NCBI RefSeq assembly: GCF_024758005.1
Contig: NZ_CP103288.1
Location: 3,906,001-3,970,000, forward strand
Direction of reading: 5' to 3'
Source of the DNA: Pseudarthrobacter sp. NS4
Lineage (GTDB): Bacteria > Actinomycetota > Actinomycetes > Actinomycetales > Micrococcaceae
Length of the DNA stretch: 64,000 bases
Position 1 is the stretch's first letter. Every line of letters begins with the position of its first letter. Below are positions 56,698 through 64,000 of the stretch, piece by piece. The notes under the pieces are model-generated. The model was not told where the DNA came from. It made no database searches and saw only the letters and a program-made list of their open reading frames with translations. A program made the position numbers and the translations under genes.

Positions 56698-56931
56698 ATG
56701 AAAGCCAACGCCACCTCCCCTGCTCATATCCAGCTGGGGACCACCCCCTCCGGCGGGGTATTCCACGCTTTCCACCGCTTGCAGCTGGTGCCCACGGCAG
56801 ATCTCCTTCGGTTGAGACGCGCACTTCAACAGGCCAAGGGCGTCACCGCGTCCGGTGCCGCAGAGAGCCTCCTCCACCAAGTGCATGGGAAGCTGTCCCG
56901 GCGCCAGGACCAGAGCCCGCAAGCGGGTTAA
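56698..56931 (+). CDS. Small hypothetical protein
   Basis: A 77-residue basic protein (GGVFHAFHRLQLVPTADLLR, SLLHQVHGKLSRRQDQSP). AGGAG precedes the ATG at a good distance. No family recognised. Lies upstream of the Hsp20 gene. Confidence 0.5.
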   Translation: MKANATSPAHIQLGTTPSGGVFHAFHRLQLVPTADLLRLRRALQQAKGVTASGAAESLLHQVHGKLSRRQDQSPQAG

Positions 56932-57072
56932 GACCATCCGCACCGCAGGTTCGGCATGCGGAACGGATGAGGGCGGACCTTGGCAACAAGGGGCCGCCGC
57001 CGCGGGCCGGTGCCTTTAATGCCCTGGGCCGGCCCGCGGCCTTATCCACATCGATCGAAAGGAGCAGTCGCA

Positions 57073-57483
57073 ATGAACAACATCCTCCGGCGCACCGGAA
57101 CGGACATCACCGAACCCCTCCGGCGCTTATTCGAAGGAGACCTCGATACCTGGCTGCGGACCGAGGAGTACAAGGAAAACGGCACCCTGGTCATCAAGGC
57201 TGAAGTTCCCGGCATTGATCCGGAAAAGGACGTGGACATCACCATGACCGGTGACCAGCTCCGGATCACCGTCCGGCACGAGGAAAAATCGGAGCACACG
57301 GGCAAGGAGGGGTACCGCTCAGAGTTCCGCTACGGCACCTTCTCCCGGGCGGTCACCCTCCCCGGCGCCGCGGACCAGAGCGACGTGAAGGCCACCTACA
57401 TCGACGGCATTCTGGAGGTCCGCGTTCCCCTGCCCGAGCAGGAAGACACGGGGAAGCGGAAGATTCCCATCGTCCGCGGCTAG
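57073..57483 (+). CDS. Hsp20 family small heat-shock protein
   Basis: A 136-residue alpha-crystallin protein: YKENGTLVIKAEVPGIDPEK, FRYGTFSRAVTLPGAAD, and the IDGILEVRVPLPE C-terminal beta-strand. It binds unfolded proteins as an ATP-independent chaperone. GGAG lies upstream of the ATG. No HAIR operator was seen upstream. A hairpin follows the stop. Confidence 0.93.
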   Translation: MNNILRRTGTDITEPLRRLFEGDLDTWLRTEEYKENGTLVIKAEVPGIDPEKDVDITMTGDQLRITVRHEEKSEHTGKEGYRSEFRYGTFSRAVTLPGAADQSDVKATYIDGILEVRVPLPEQEDTGKRKIPIVRG

Positions 57484-57485
57484 CG

Positions 57486-57516
57486 TTACGACGGCGGTGC
57501 ACGGCCGCCGTCGTAA
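57486..57516. terminator. Hairpin after Hsp20 gene
   Basis: Perfect 12-bp arms (TTACGACGGCGG and complement) with a 7-nt loop, 3 bp after the stop; weak T-run (AATT). Confidence 0.65.
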
Positions 57517-57619
57517 TTCCCGCCTTTGCGCTCCCTGGACCAGTGCTGCCCAGGTCCCTCCCGGCAGATGTCGCACCCCTGTGGTTGGATGATGCTCTAT
57601 TTCGGGGATGGAGGCGGAG

Positions 57620-59803
57620 ATGGAAGTCTGGACGGGGAGCCCGTATCCGTTGGGCGCCACTTATGACGGCAGCGGCACGAACTTCGCCCTGTTCAGTGAG
57701 GCCGCGAGCGCAGTCCATCTGTGCCTGTTCGACGAAGACGGCAGCGAACAACGCATCCGGCTTGAAGCCGTGGATGGCTTCGTCTGGCACTGCTACCTGC
57801 CGCATGTCCTCCCCGGCCAGCTGTACGGCTACCGGGTGGACGGCCCCTACACTCCGGCGCAGGGCCTTCGCTGCAACCCGAACAAGCTGCTGATGGACCC
57901 GTATGCCAAAGCCATGAGCGGTGACATCACCTGGGGCCAGCCGATGTTCTCCTACCACTTCGGCGACCCCGCGTCCTTCAACACTGACGACTCCGCACCC
58001 AGCACCATGAGGTCCGTGGTCATCAGCCCATTCTTCGACTGGCAGCACGACCGCCCGCCGCGGATCCCCTACAACGACACCCTGATCTACGAGGCACACG
58101 TCAAGGGCCTGACCATGACCCATCCCGAGGTGCCGGAGAAGGAACGCGGCACCTATGCGGGAATTGCGCACCCCGCGGTGATCGAGCATCTGCAGAAGCT
58201 GGGCGTCACGGCCATCGAACTGATGCCGGTGCACCAGTTCGTCCAGGACAGCGTGCTGCAGGAGAAGGGCCTCAGCAACTACTGGGGCTACAACACCCTT
58301 GGCTTCTTCGCCCCGCACGCGAGCTACAGTTCCAGCACCAGGCCCGGGCAGCAGGTGCAGGAATTCAAGGCGATGGTCCGCTCACTGCACGCCGCGGACA
58401 TCGAGGTGATTCTCGACGTCGTTTATAACCACACAGCGGAGGGGAACCACCTGGGCCCAACGTTGTCGTTCAAGGGGATCGACAACCAGGCGTACTACCG
58501 GCTGGTTGACCACGAGAAGCAGCACTACCTGGACTACACGGGCACCGGCAACACCATCAATGTCCGGCACCCGCATGCCCTGCAGCTGCTGATGGACTCG
58601 CTGCGGTACTGGGTGCTGGAGATGCATGTGGACGGTTTCCGCTTTGACCTTGCGTCAGCCCTCGCCCGCGAATTTTATGAGGTGGACCGGCTGTCCAGCT
58701 TCTTTGACCTGGTGCAGCAGGATCCTGTGGTGTCGCAGGTGAAACTCATCGCCGAGCCCTGGGACGTCGGCCCCGGCGGCTACCAGGTGGGCAACTTTCC
58801 TCCGCTGTGGACGGAGTGGAACGGAAAGTACCGCGACGCCGTCCGCGACTTCTGGCGCGGCGCTCCCGCCACCCTGGGGGAGTTCGCGTCCCGGCTTGCC
58901 GGCTCGTCCGACCTCTATGAAAGCTCGGGACGCCGGCCGGTGGCGTCCATCAACTTCGTCACGGCCCACGACGGCTTTACCCTGCGCGATCTTGTCTCGT
59001 ACAACTCCAAGCACAACGGGGCCAACGGCGAAAACAACAATGACGGCGAGTCCCATAACCGGTCCTGGAACTGCGGCACAGAGGGGCCGACGGACGATCC
59101 TGAAATCCTGGCCTTACGTGCACGGCAGCAACGTAATTTCCTGGCTACACTGCTCCTCTCTCAGGGTGTGCCGATGGTGCTCCACGGTGATGAGCTGGGC
59201 CGAACCCAGCTGGGAAACAACAACGCTTACTGCCAGGACTCACCCGTGTCCTGGATCAACTGGGATATGGCGGACCAGCCCCTGACGGAATTCCTGGCCG
59301 CTGTCAGCACCCTGCGCCGCGAGCATCCGACATTCCGCCGCAACAGGTTCTTTGAAGGACGGCCTGTCCGGCGCAGCGCCGGGCAACCCCTGCCGGATAT
59401 CGTCTGGCTCAACACGGATGCGTCCGAAATGGTTCCCGAGGACTGGGGCAACCCGCTCGCAAGGGCCCTGGGTGTGTTCTACAACGGCGAAGCAGTGGGT
59501 AAGGACCACCGCGGAAGGGTCATCCGGGACCACAACTTCCTGCTCTACTGCAATTCCGGAGACGAACCCGTGGACTTCACGCTCCCGGGTACGGAGTACT
59601 CGCCAGCCTGGGAGCAGCTGATCGATACCGCGGGGGAACATGCTGACCAAGGCTTCCTTGAGGCGAACGGAACCGTGAAACTTGCCGCCAAGTCCCTGCT
59701 CGCACTGCGGGCCTACGCCAAACCTCCGGAAAAACCGGACCACTCCGTGGCAGCCTCCCTGGCCCTGCTCGCGGCACCCGAAGGTGCGCGGCCGCCGTCG
59801 TAA
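57620..59803 (+). CDS. glgX: Glycogen debranching enzyme
   Basis: A 727-residue GH13 enzyme with an N-terminal CBM48 (PYPLGATYDGSGTNFALFSE) and the (beta/alpha)8 barrel: DVVYNHTAEGN, DGFRFDLAS (nucleophile Asp), LIAEPWDVG (acid Glu), FVTAHDGFTLRDLV, and ENNNDGESHNRSWNCG, all GlgX/isoamylase signatures. It removes alpha-1,6 branches from glycogen. GGAGG lies 5 nt before the ATG at 57620, preferred over 57608. A 16-bp sequence shared with the Hsp20 terminator supplies its stop codon. Confidence 0.93.
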   Translation: MEVWTGSPYPLGATYDGSGTNFALFSEAASAVHLCLFDEDGSEQRIRLEAVDGFVWHCYLPHVLPGQLYGYRVDGPYTPAQGLRCNPNKLLMDPYAKAMSGDITWGQPMFSYHFGDPASFNTDDSAPSTMRSVVISPFFDWQHDRPPRIPYNDTLIYEAHVKGLTMTHPEVPEKERGTYAGIAHPAVIEHLQKLGVTAIELMPVHQFVQDSVLQEKGLSNYWGYNTLGFFAPHASYSSSTRPGQQVQEFKAMVRSLHAADIEVILDVVYNHTAEGNHLGPTLSFKGIDNQAYYRLVDHEKQHYLDYTGTGNTINVRHPHALQLLMDSLRYWVLEMHVDGFRFDLASALAREFYEVDRLSSFFDLVQQDPVVSQVKLIAEPWDVGPGGYQVGNFPPLWTEWNGKYRDAVRDFWRGAPATLGEFASRLAGSSDLYESSGRRPVASINFVTAHDGFTLRDLVSYNSKHNGANGENNNDGESHNRSWNCGTEGPTDDPEILALRARQQRNFLATLLLSQGVPMVLHGDELGRTQLGNNNAYCQDSPVSWINWDMADQPLTEFLAAVSTLRREHPTFRRNRFFEGRPVRRSAGQPLPDIVWLNTDASEMVPEDWGNPLARALGVFYNGEAVGKDHRGRVIRDHNFLLYCNSGDEPVDFTLPGTEYSPAWEQLIDTAGEHADQGFLEANGTVKLAAKSLLALRAYAKPPEKPDHSVAASLALLAAPEGARPPS

Positions 59804-59831
59804 TTTTTTCCTCCTGAGCTTCCGGGCGGTC

Positions 59832-60863
59832 TCAGTCTGCGGCACCCAGGCTTCCGGCATGCACGACGGCGCCACTCGCCGTCGTATCTTCGTTCAGCAT
59901 CCAGCCCACGCGCTTGACGGTGGTCAGCATAACTACGCTTTCCACCAGATCGATGCCGGGGACTTTTTGCTGCAGGGCAAGTTCCGCTGTCATCACGTCC
60001 GCCAGGGACTGCAGCCACATAATGATCACGAAATTGGTGGGCCCGGTGGTGGATGCGCTCAGCCGGACGTTGCTGATGGTGCGGATCGCGGCGGCAGCCT
60101 CCTCATGCCGGCCCGCGGGGACATTGGCGAACCATTGGCAGGTGACGGGGTAGGAGGAGTAACCCTGGGCAATCTCGCAGCGGAACAAAAGGATGCCGCT
60201 GGCCAGCACCCGGTTGAGCTGCCGCTGCACAGTTGCCGGATGCCGGCCCAATTCGCGGGCTATCTCCGCCGCGGTTGCCCTGCCGTCGCGGGCCAGGAAC
60301 GGCAGCAGCTCCAGGTGGCTTTCGGGGAGTTGGGCGGCCTCTGCGGAATCATGTTTGCCGTGGTGCTTGCCGTGGTGCCCCAGTGTCCGCAGCGTTGCGA
60401 GCTGGGCAGGGTCCAGGATGTTCAGTCGCCATTCATCCGCACTGGCGTGCAGCCTGGTACACAGGGCTGTCTGGTACTTGGTGAGCCCTTCAATGGTCTT
60501 GAATCGGGAAACGACGTTGGAGCTGAAATCCTCCAGCGACTTTGTGATCACGGTCAGCATGAGGTCCCGGTTGCTCGCCGCCTCCTCGACCGTGACGATG
60601 TGCGGGATGGCGGCCAACTGCGCGGTAACGCTGTCCCGCAGGTTCATGTCGCAGTCCACTGCCACGAACGCGAGGAGCATCTGCTGCGGGTCCCCCGCCA
60701 GGTGCGCGGTCACCCATGCAGCGCCGCTGGATTTCAACCGGTCCCACCGTGCGGCAAGCGTGGTGGCATGGACGCCGAGCACCTTCGCGGCATCCGCCCA
60801 ACCCAGCCTCGGCGAGGTCTGCAGGACCTGGATCAGGGCGAGGTCTTCTTCATTGAGCTCCAT
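59832..60863 (-). CDS. Two-domain AsnC/Lrp family regulator
   Basis: A 343-residue protein made of two Lrp modules: helix-turn-helix 1 (DLALIQVLQTSPRLGWADA) with its effector domain (to about 145), and helix-turn-helix 2 (GRATAAEIARELGRHPATVQ) with a second effector domain. Divergent, 121 bp from an M20 peptidase/MHS transporter pair which it probably controls. The His/Gly/Lys-rich GHHGKHHGKHD linker is unusual. Confidence 0.85.
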   Translation of the reverse strand: MELNEEDLALIQVLQTSPRLGWADAAKVLGVHATTLAARWDRLKSSGAAWVTAHLAGDPQQMLLAFVAVDCDMNLRDSVTAQLAAIPHIVTVEEAASNRDLMLTVITKSLEDFSSNVVSRFKTIEGLTKYQTALCTRLHASADEWRLNILDPAQLATLRTLGHHGKHHGKHDSAEAAQLPESHLELLPFLARDGRATAAEIARELGRHPATVQRQLNRVLASGILLFRCEIAQGYSSYPVTCQWFANVPAGRHEEAAAAIRTISNVRLSASTTGPTNFVIIMWLQSLADVMTAELALQQKVPGIDLVESVVMLTTVKRVGWMLNEDTTASGAVVHAGSLGAAD

Positions 60864-60984
60864 GCCCCATTCTTCCTGTCTTGTGACTGAATCCTGCAGA
60901 AAAGCAGTAGAAGCAGCATATTTCCTGCGCTTTCCAGGAATGTGAACCACGCCACTTCAGAATAGTCCACGGGAAGGACCGCCG

Positions 60985-62235
60985 ATGCCGAGGAGTTACG
61001 AAGTGACGATTACCGCCGATGCCCGCGACCTGCACGATGACCTGGTCCGCCTGCGCCATGACCTGCACCGGCAGCCGGAAATCGGCCTGGAGCTTCCCCG
61101 GACGCAGGAACGCGTTCTTCAAGCCCTGGACGGCCTGCCGCTCGAGATCACCCTGGGCAAGGAGACGACGTCGGTCACCGCAGTTCTCCGCGGCGGCATC
61201 CCCTCCCCCGCGGGTGAGGACGGAAGGCAGCGGCCCGCGGTGCTCCTCCGTGCCGACATGGACGCGCTCCCGGTCCAGGAAAAGACCGGCGTCGACTACA
61301 CGTCCCGTACCAATGGCGCCATGCACGCCTGCGGCCACGACCTGCACACCTCGATGCTCGCCGGAGCCGCCACCCTCCTGGCCGGGAAACGGCACCAACT
61401 GGCCGGCGACGTCGTCCTCATGTTCCAGCCCGGCGAGGAAGGGTTCGACGGCGCCAGCTACATGATCCGGGAAGGCGTCCTGGACGCAGCCGGAACCCGG
61501 GTCCAGGCGGCCTACGGCATGCACGTGTTCTCCTCGCTTGAGCCGCACGGCACCTTTTGCACCAAATCGGGCGTCATGCTCAGCTCATCGGACGGGCTCG
61601 AAGTCACTGTGCTGGGTGCGGGCGGCCATGGTTCCGCCCCGCACGCGGCCAAGGATCCGGTGACGGTCGCTGCCGAAATGGTGACCGCCCTGCAGGTGAT
61701 GGTCACCCGGCAGTTCAACATGTTCGATCCCGTGGTCCTGTCCGTGGGAGTGCTCCACGCCGGCACCAAACGGAACGTGATCCCCGAATCAGCCCGCATC
61801 GAGGCCACCGTCCGGACCTTCTCCGAGGCGTCGCGCCTGAAGATGATGGAGGCGGTCCCGCGCCTGCTCAAGGGCATCGCCGCCGCGCACGGGGTGGAGG
61901 TCCACGTGGACTACCAGGAGGAATATCCGCTCACCATCACGGACGAAGACGAAACCTTTACCGCGGAGAAGGTCATCTCCGGGCTCTTCGGCGAGAGCCG
62001 CCTTTCGCGCTGGGCCACTCCACTCAGCGGCTCCGAGGACTTCTCCAGGGTGCTTGCCGAGGTGCCCGGCACCTTCGTAGGACTCAGCGCCGTGGCTCCG
62101 GGCGGTGATCCGGCAACGTCCCCCTTCAACCACTCCCCTTATGCGACGTTCGACGACGGCGTGCTGGCTGACGGAGCCGCGCTCTACGCCCAGCTCGCCA
62201 TCTCGCGGCTTGCCGCGCTTTCAGCGGCGTCGTAA
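60985..62235 (+). CDS. M20 family metallopeptidase/amidohydrolase
   Basis: A 416-residue amidohydrolase (hippuricase/IAA-amino acid hydrolase type): LRHDLHRQPEIG, LLRADMDALPV, HACGHDLHTSML and MFQPGEEGFDGA carry metal ligands and the catalytic Glu. It hydrolyses N-acyl amino acids or similar amides. AAGGA precedes the ATG. Followed by an MHS transporter gene 60 bp downstream, which likely imports the substrate. Confidence 0.9.
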   Translation: MPRSYEVTITADARDLHDDLVRLRHDLHRQPEIGLELPRTQERVLQALDGLPLEITLGKETTSVTAVLRGGIPSPAGEDGRQRPAVLLRADMDALPVQEKTGVDYTSRTNGAMHACGHDLHTSMLAGAATLLAGKRHQLAGDVVLMFQPGEEGFDGASYMIREGVLDAAGTRVQAAYGMHVFSSLEPHGTFCTKSGVMLSSSDGLEVTVLGAGGHGSAPHAAKDPVTVAAEMVTALQVMVTRQFNMFDPVVLSVGVLHAGTKRNVIPESARIEATVRTFSEASRLKMMEAVPRLLKGIAAAHGVEVHVDYQEEYPLTITDEDETFTAEKVISGLFGESRLSRWATPLSGSEDFSRVLAEVPGTFVGLSAVAPGGDPATSPFNHSPYATFDDGVLADGAALYAQLAISRLAALSAAS

Positions 62236-62295
62236 CTGCCGGCAGCAGCGCCGCTGCCCGGCACCTCCCTTCGGACCGACCACCAGGAAGTCACC

Positions 62296-63585
62296 ATGTC
62301 CATCACAGTGAACAAACAGCAGTCTGGACGCGCGTCCACCGCGAAGACCATCGTCGGAACAGGCATCGGCAACGCCGTTGAATGGTACGACTGGGCCATC
62401 TACGCCACCTTCACGCCGTTCATCGCCAGCCAGCTCTTCAGCAAGGCAGATCCGGCGTCGGCCGTCCTGTCCACCTTGGCGATCTTCGCCGTCGGCTTCG
62501 TGGCGCGGCCCTTCGGCGGCTTCCTCTTTGGCTGGATCGGCGACCGGGTGGGCCGCAAGACGTCGATGACGCTCGCCGTCGGCCTGGCATCGCTGGGCAG
62601 CCTGATGATCGGCATCGCCCCCACATTCGCAAGTGTCGGCGCATGGGCCTCGCTCATGCTGCTGGTGGCGCGGCTCATCCAGGGCCTGGCGCACGGCGGT
62701 GAGCTGCCGTCGTCGCAGACGTACCTTTCGGAGATGGCACCCAAGGAACACCGCGGGTTCTGGGCAACACTGATCTACACCTCCGGGACTGTGGGGATCC
62801 TGTTCGGCACCCTGCTCGGCGCTGTCCTGAACATGACACTGACCATCGAAGCCATGAATGCCTGGGGCTGGCGCATCCCGTTCCTGCTGGGCGCCGTGAT
62901 GGGCCTGTACGCGCTGATCATGAGGTCACGGCTTCATGAGACCGAGGCCTTTGAGGGTGAATCCACGTCACAGAAGAGGGCACCTATCTGGCCGCAGATT
63001 GTCCGCCACCGCAAGCAGGCGCTGCAGGTCATCGGCCTGACGGTTGGCCTCACAGTGATCTACTACATCTGGGGTGTTGTGGCGCCGAGCTATGCGACGA
63101 CGGCGCTGAAGATCGACCGCGGCGAAGCCCTGTGGGCCGGCGTGATTGCCAACATCGTGTTCATCGCCGCGCTGCCCGTGTGGGGCAAGCTGTCCGACCG
63201 GATCGGGCGTAAAAAGGTGCTGTGGTCCGGCGCGATCGGCTCTGCTTTATTCCACTTCCCGATGACCTGGCTACTGAAGGACTCGGCCTGGCAGCTGGCG
63301 GTGGGCATGTCCGTGATGCTGATCTTCATCGCCGCGAGTGCCGCCATCGTTCCCGCCGTCTACGCCGAACTGTTCCCGACGTCCATCCGCACCGTGGGTG
63401 TTGGCGTCCCGTACTCCATCTGCGTGGCCGTGTTCGGCGGCACCGCCCCCTACCTGCAGCAGTGGCTGGGAACCACCCTTGGCGTGCCGCAGGTGTTCAA
63501 CGTCTACGCTGTGGTGCTGCTGGTCATCAGCGCAGCCTTCGTCTTCACCATCCCGGAGACGAAGGGCAAGGACCTGACGCACTAG
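62296..63585 (+). CDS. MFS transporter, metabolite:H+ symporter (MHS) type
   Basis: A 429-residue transporter of the MHS branch: GNAVEWYDWAIYATF, GRKTSMT, RLIQGLAHGGELPSSQTYLSE and RIPFLLGAVMGLYAL. It likely imports an organic acid or N-acyl amino acid used by the M20 enzyme. AGGAAG precedes the ATG. A strong terminator follows. Confidence 0.9.
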   Translation: MSITVNKQQSGRASTAKTIVGTGIGNAVEWYDWAIYATFTPFIASQLFSKADPASAVLSTLAIFAVGFVARPFGGFLFGWIGDRVGRKTSMTLAVGLASLGSLMIGIAPTFASVGAWASLMLLVARLIQGLAHGGELPSSQTYLSEMAPKEHRGFWATLIYTSGTVGILFGTLLGAVLNMTLTIEAMNAWGWRIPFLLGAVMGLYALIMRSRLHETEAFEGESTSQKRAPIWPQIVRHRKQALQVIGLTVGLTVIYYIWGVVAPSYATTALKIDRGEALWAGVIANIVFIAALPVWGKLSDRIGRKKVLWSGAIGSALFHFPMTWLLKDSAWQLAVGMSVMLIFIAASAAIVPAVYAELFPTSIRTVGVGVPYSICVAVFGGTAPYLQQWLGTTLGVPQVFNVYAVVLLVISAAFVFTIPETKGKDLTH

Positions 63586-63607
63586 GATTTCCGGCAGCCA
63601 TTTTAGA

Positions 63608-63640
63608 GGAGCCTCGGCGCATTGCGCCGAGGCTCCTTTT
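63608..63640. terminator. Rho-independent terminator after MHS gene
   Basis: Perfect 13-bp arms (GGAGCCTCGGCGC and complement), 3-nt loop, followed by TTTT. Confidence 0.88.
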
Positions 63641-63732
63641 GGCTATACCGCAAGGACAGGGCTGCTATCGATGGCCTGCGCGCATACCGTAAACGTCCGC
63701 CCTTGACTCCCTACCCCACCTTTCCCTACACT

Positions 63733-63768
63733 TTTCATAAAGCAGAATCTAAATTCCACAAAGCGGAA
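63733..63768. promoter_or_regulatory. Two phased 15-bp operator-like repeats upstream of hyi
   Basis: TTTCATAAAGCAGAA (63733-63747) and TTCCACAAAGCGGAA (63754-63768) start exactly 21 bp apart, two helical turns. Each has TT-C...GAA dyad symmetry. They resemble IclR-type sites. They lie 62-97 bp before the hydroxypyruvate isomerase start. Confidence 0.6.
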
Positions 63769-63829
63769 ACGGTAGAAGTGCCGGGAAGCGCGGGAAGATA
63801 GATCAAAGCCCTCCTCGGAAGGACCTACG

Positions 63830-64000
63830 ATGACGTACACAGTGAACTGCTCCATCCTCCTCACGGAGCTGCCCCTGCTCGAGCGCCCTGCAGCCGCAAA
63901 GGCAGCCGGTTTTGACGCTGTTGAGTTCTGGTGGCCCTTCGATAGCTCCGTCCCCTCCGACTCCCAGGTCACCGAATTCGAGAACGCCATCAAGGACGCC
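63830..64000 (+). CDS. hyi: Hydroxypyruvate isomerase (N-terminal part, cut by window end)
   Basis: The visible 57 residues MTYTVNCSILLTELPLLERP, AAAKAAGFDAVEFWWPF and SQVTEFENAIKDA match the start of hydroxypyruvate isomerases (xylose-isomerase-like TIM barrel). The enzyme interconverts hydroxypyruvate and tartronate semialdehyde in glyoxylate/allantoin breakdown; gcl and glxR usually follow. GGAAGGA precedes the ATG. Two operator-like repeats lie upstream. Confidence 0.85.
   Translation, partial: MTYTVNCSILLTELPLLERPAAAKAAGFDAVEFWWPFDSSVPSDSQVTEFENAIKDA

Noticed and set aside
56980..57072. Upstream start for Hsp20
   Set aside because: The extension is Arg/Pro-rich without family similarity, and a good ribosome site precedes 57073.

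Overview
The window is high-GC DNA with dense, mostly non-overlapping genes, GTG/TTG starts, Shine-Dalgarno sites and strong GC-rich terminators. Gene content (NagA, GlgX, two-domain AsnC regulators, DUF222/HNH genes, PcRGLX, many TetR/IclR regulators) fits a soil or plant-associated actinobacterium of the Micrococcaceae, Arthrobacter/Pseudarthrobacter-like. No rRNA, tRNA or CRISPR array was found. The genus is an inference; no database was searched.

Region 1 (1-21.9 kb) is a catabolic island. A translationally coupled minus-strand operon encodes a GH1 beta-glucosidase, a Gfo/Idh/MocA oxidoreductase, a GH2 beta-galactosidase and a GH2 beta-glucuronidase (cut by the window start). Divergent from it is a cytoplasmic serine hydrolase with a PKD-like domain. 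Further on are a Baeyer-Villiger monooxygenase (BVMO) coupled to an SMP-30/lactonase-like lipoprotein, a secreted paralogue of the PKD hydrolase, three TetR regulators and a large secreted GH3 beta-glucosidase. Decayed copies of related genes lie between them (SDRs, a BVMO fragment, perhaps an aldo/keto reductase, an IS630 transposase). My reading is a deglycosylation, BVMO oxidation, lactone/ester hydrolysis route for a plant glycoside such as a saponin or terpenoid glycoside. The substrate is unknown.

Region 2 (22-23.7 kb) is mobile-element debris: a multiply frameshifted YhcG/DUF1016 nuclease gene, a serine-recombinase fragment and a perfect 22-bp-arm hairpin. Region 3 (23.7-28.3 kb) holds an MFS transporter, a GlxA-type regulator, an isochorismatase-like hydrolase and a paired SMR efflux system.

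Region 4 (28.5-41.7 kb) contains three rhamnogalacturonan-I genes: a CE12 acetylesterase, a PcRGLX/YetA exo-lyase and a PL11 lyase. Two have near-identical LacI-type operators (GAAA-N-CGCTTTC) at their promoters and the third has a related site. Among them lie an SDR/TetR pair, a stand-alone histidine-kinase ATPase domain, an FMN reductase, an IS110 element with a candidate bridge-RNA region, and tandem SRPBCC genes.

Region 5 (41.7-64 kb) is mostly core metabolism and transport: AsnC regulator/HisC-like aminotransferase/YitT, a frameshifted threonine dehydratase-like gene, a thymidylate-kinase-like protein, IclR/AAHS transporter, NagA, TetR/MFS, a frameshifted DUF222-HNH gene, a DUF2231-Rieske fusion, Hsp20, GlgX, AsnC/M20 peptidase/MHS transporter, and the start of a hydroxypyruvate isomerase gene preceded by two phased operator-like repeats.
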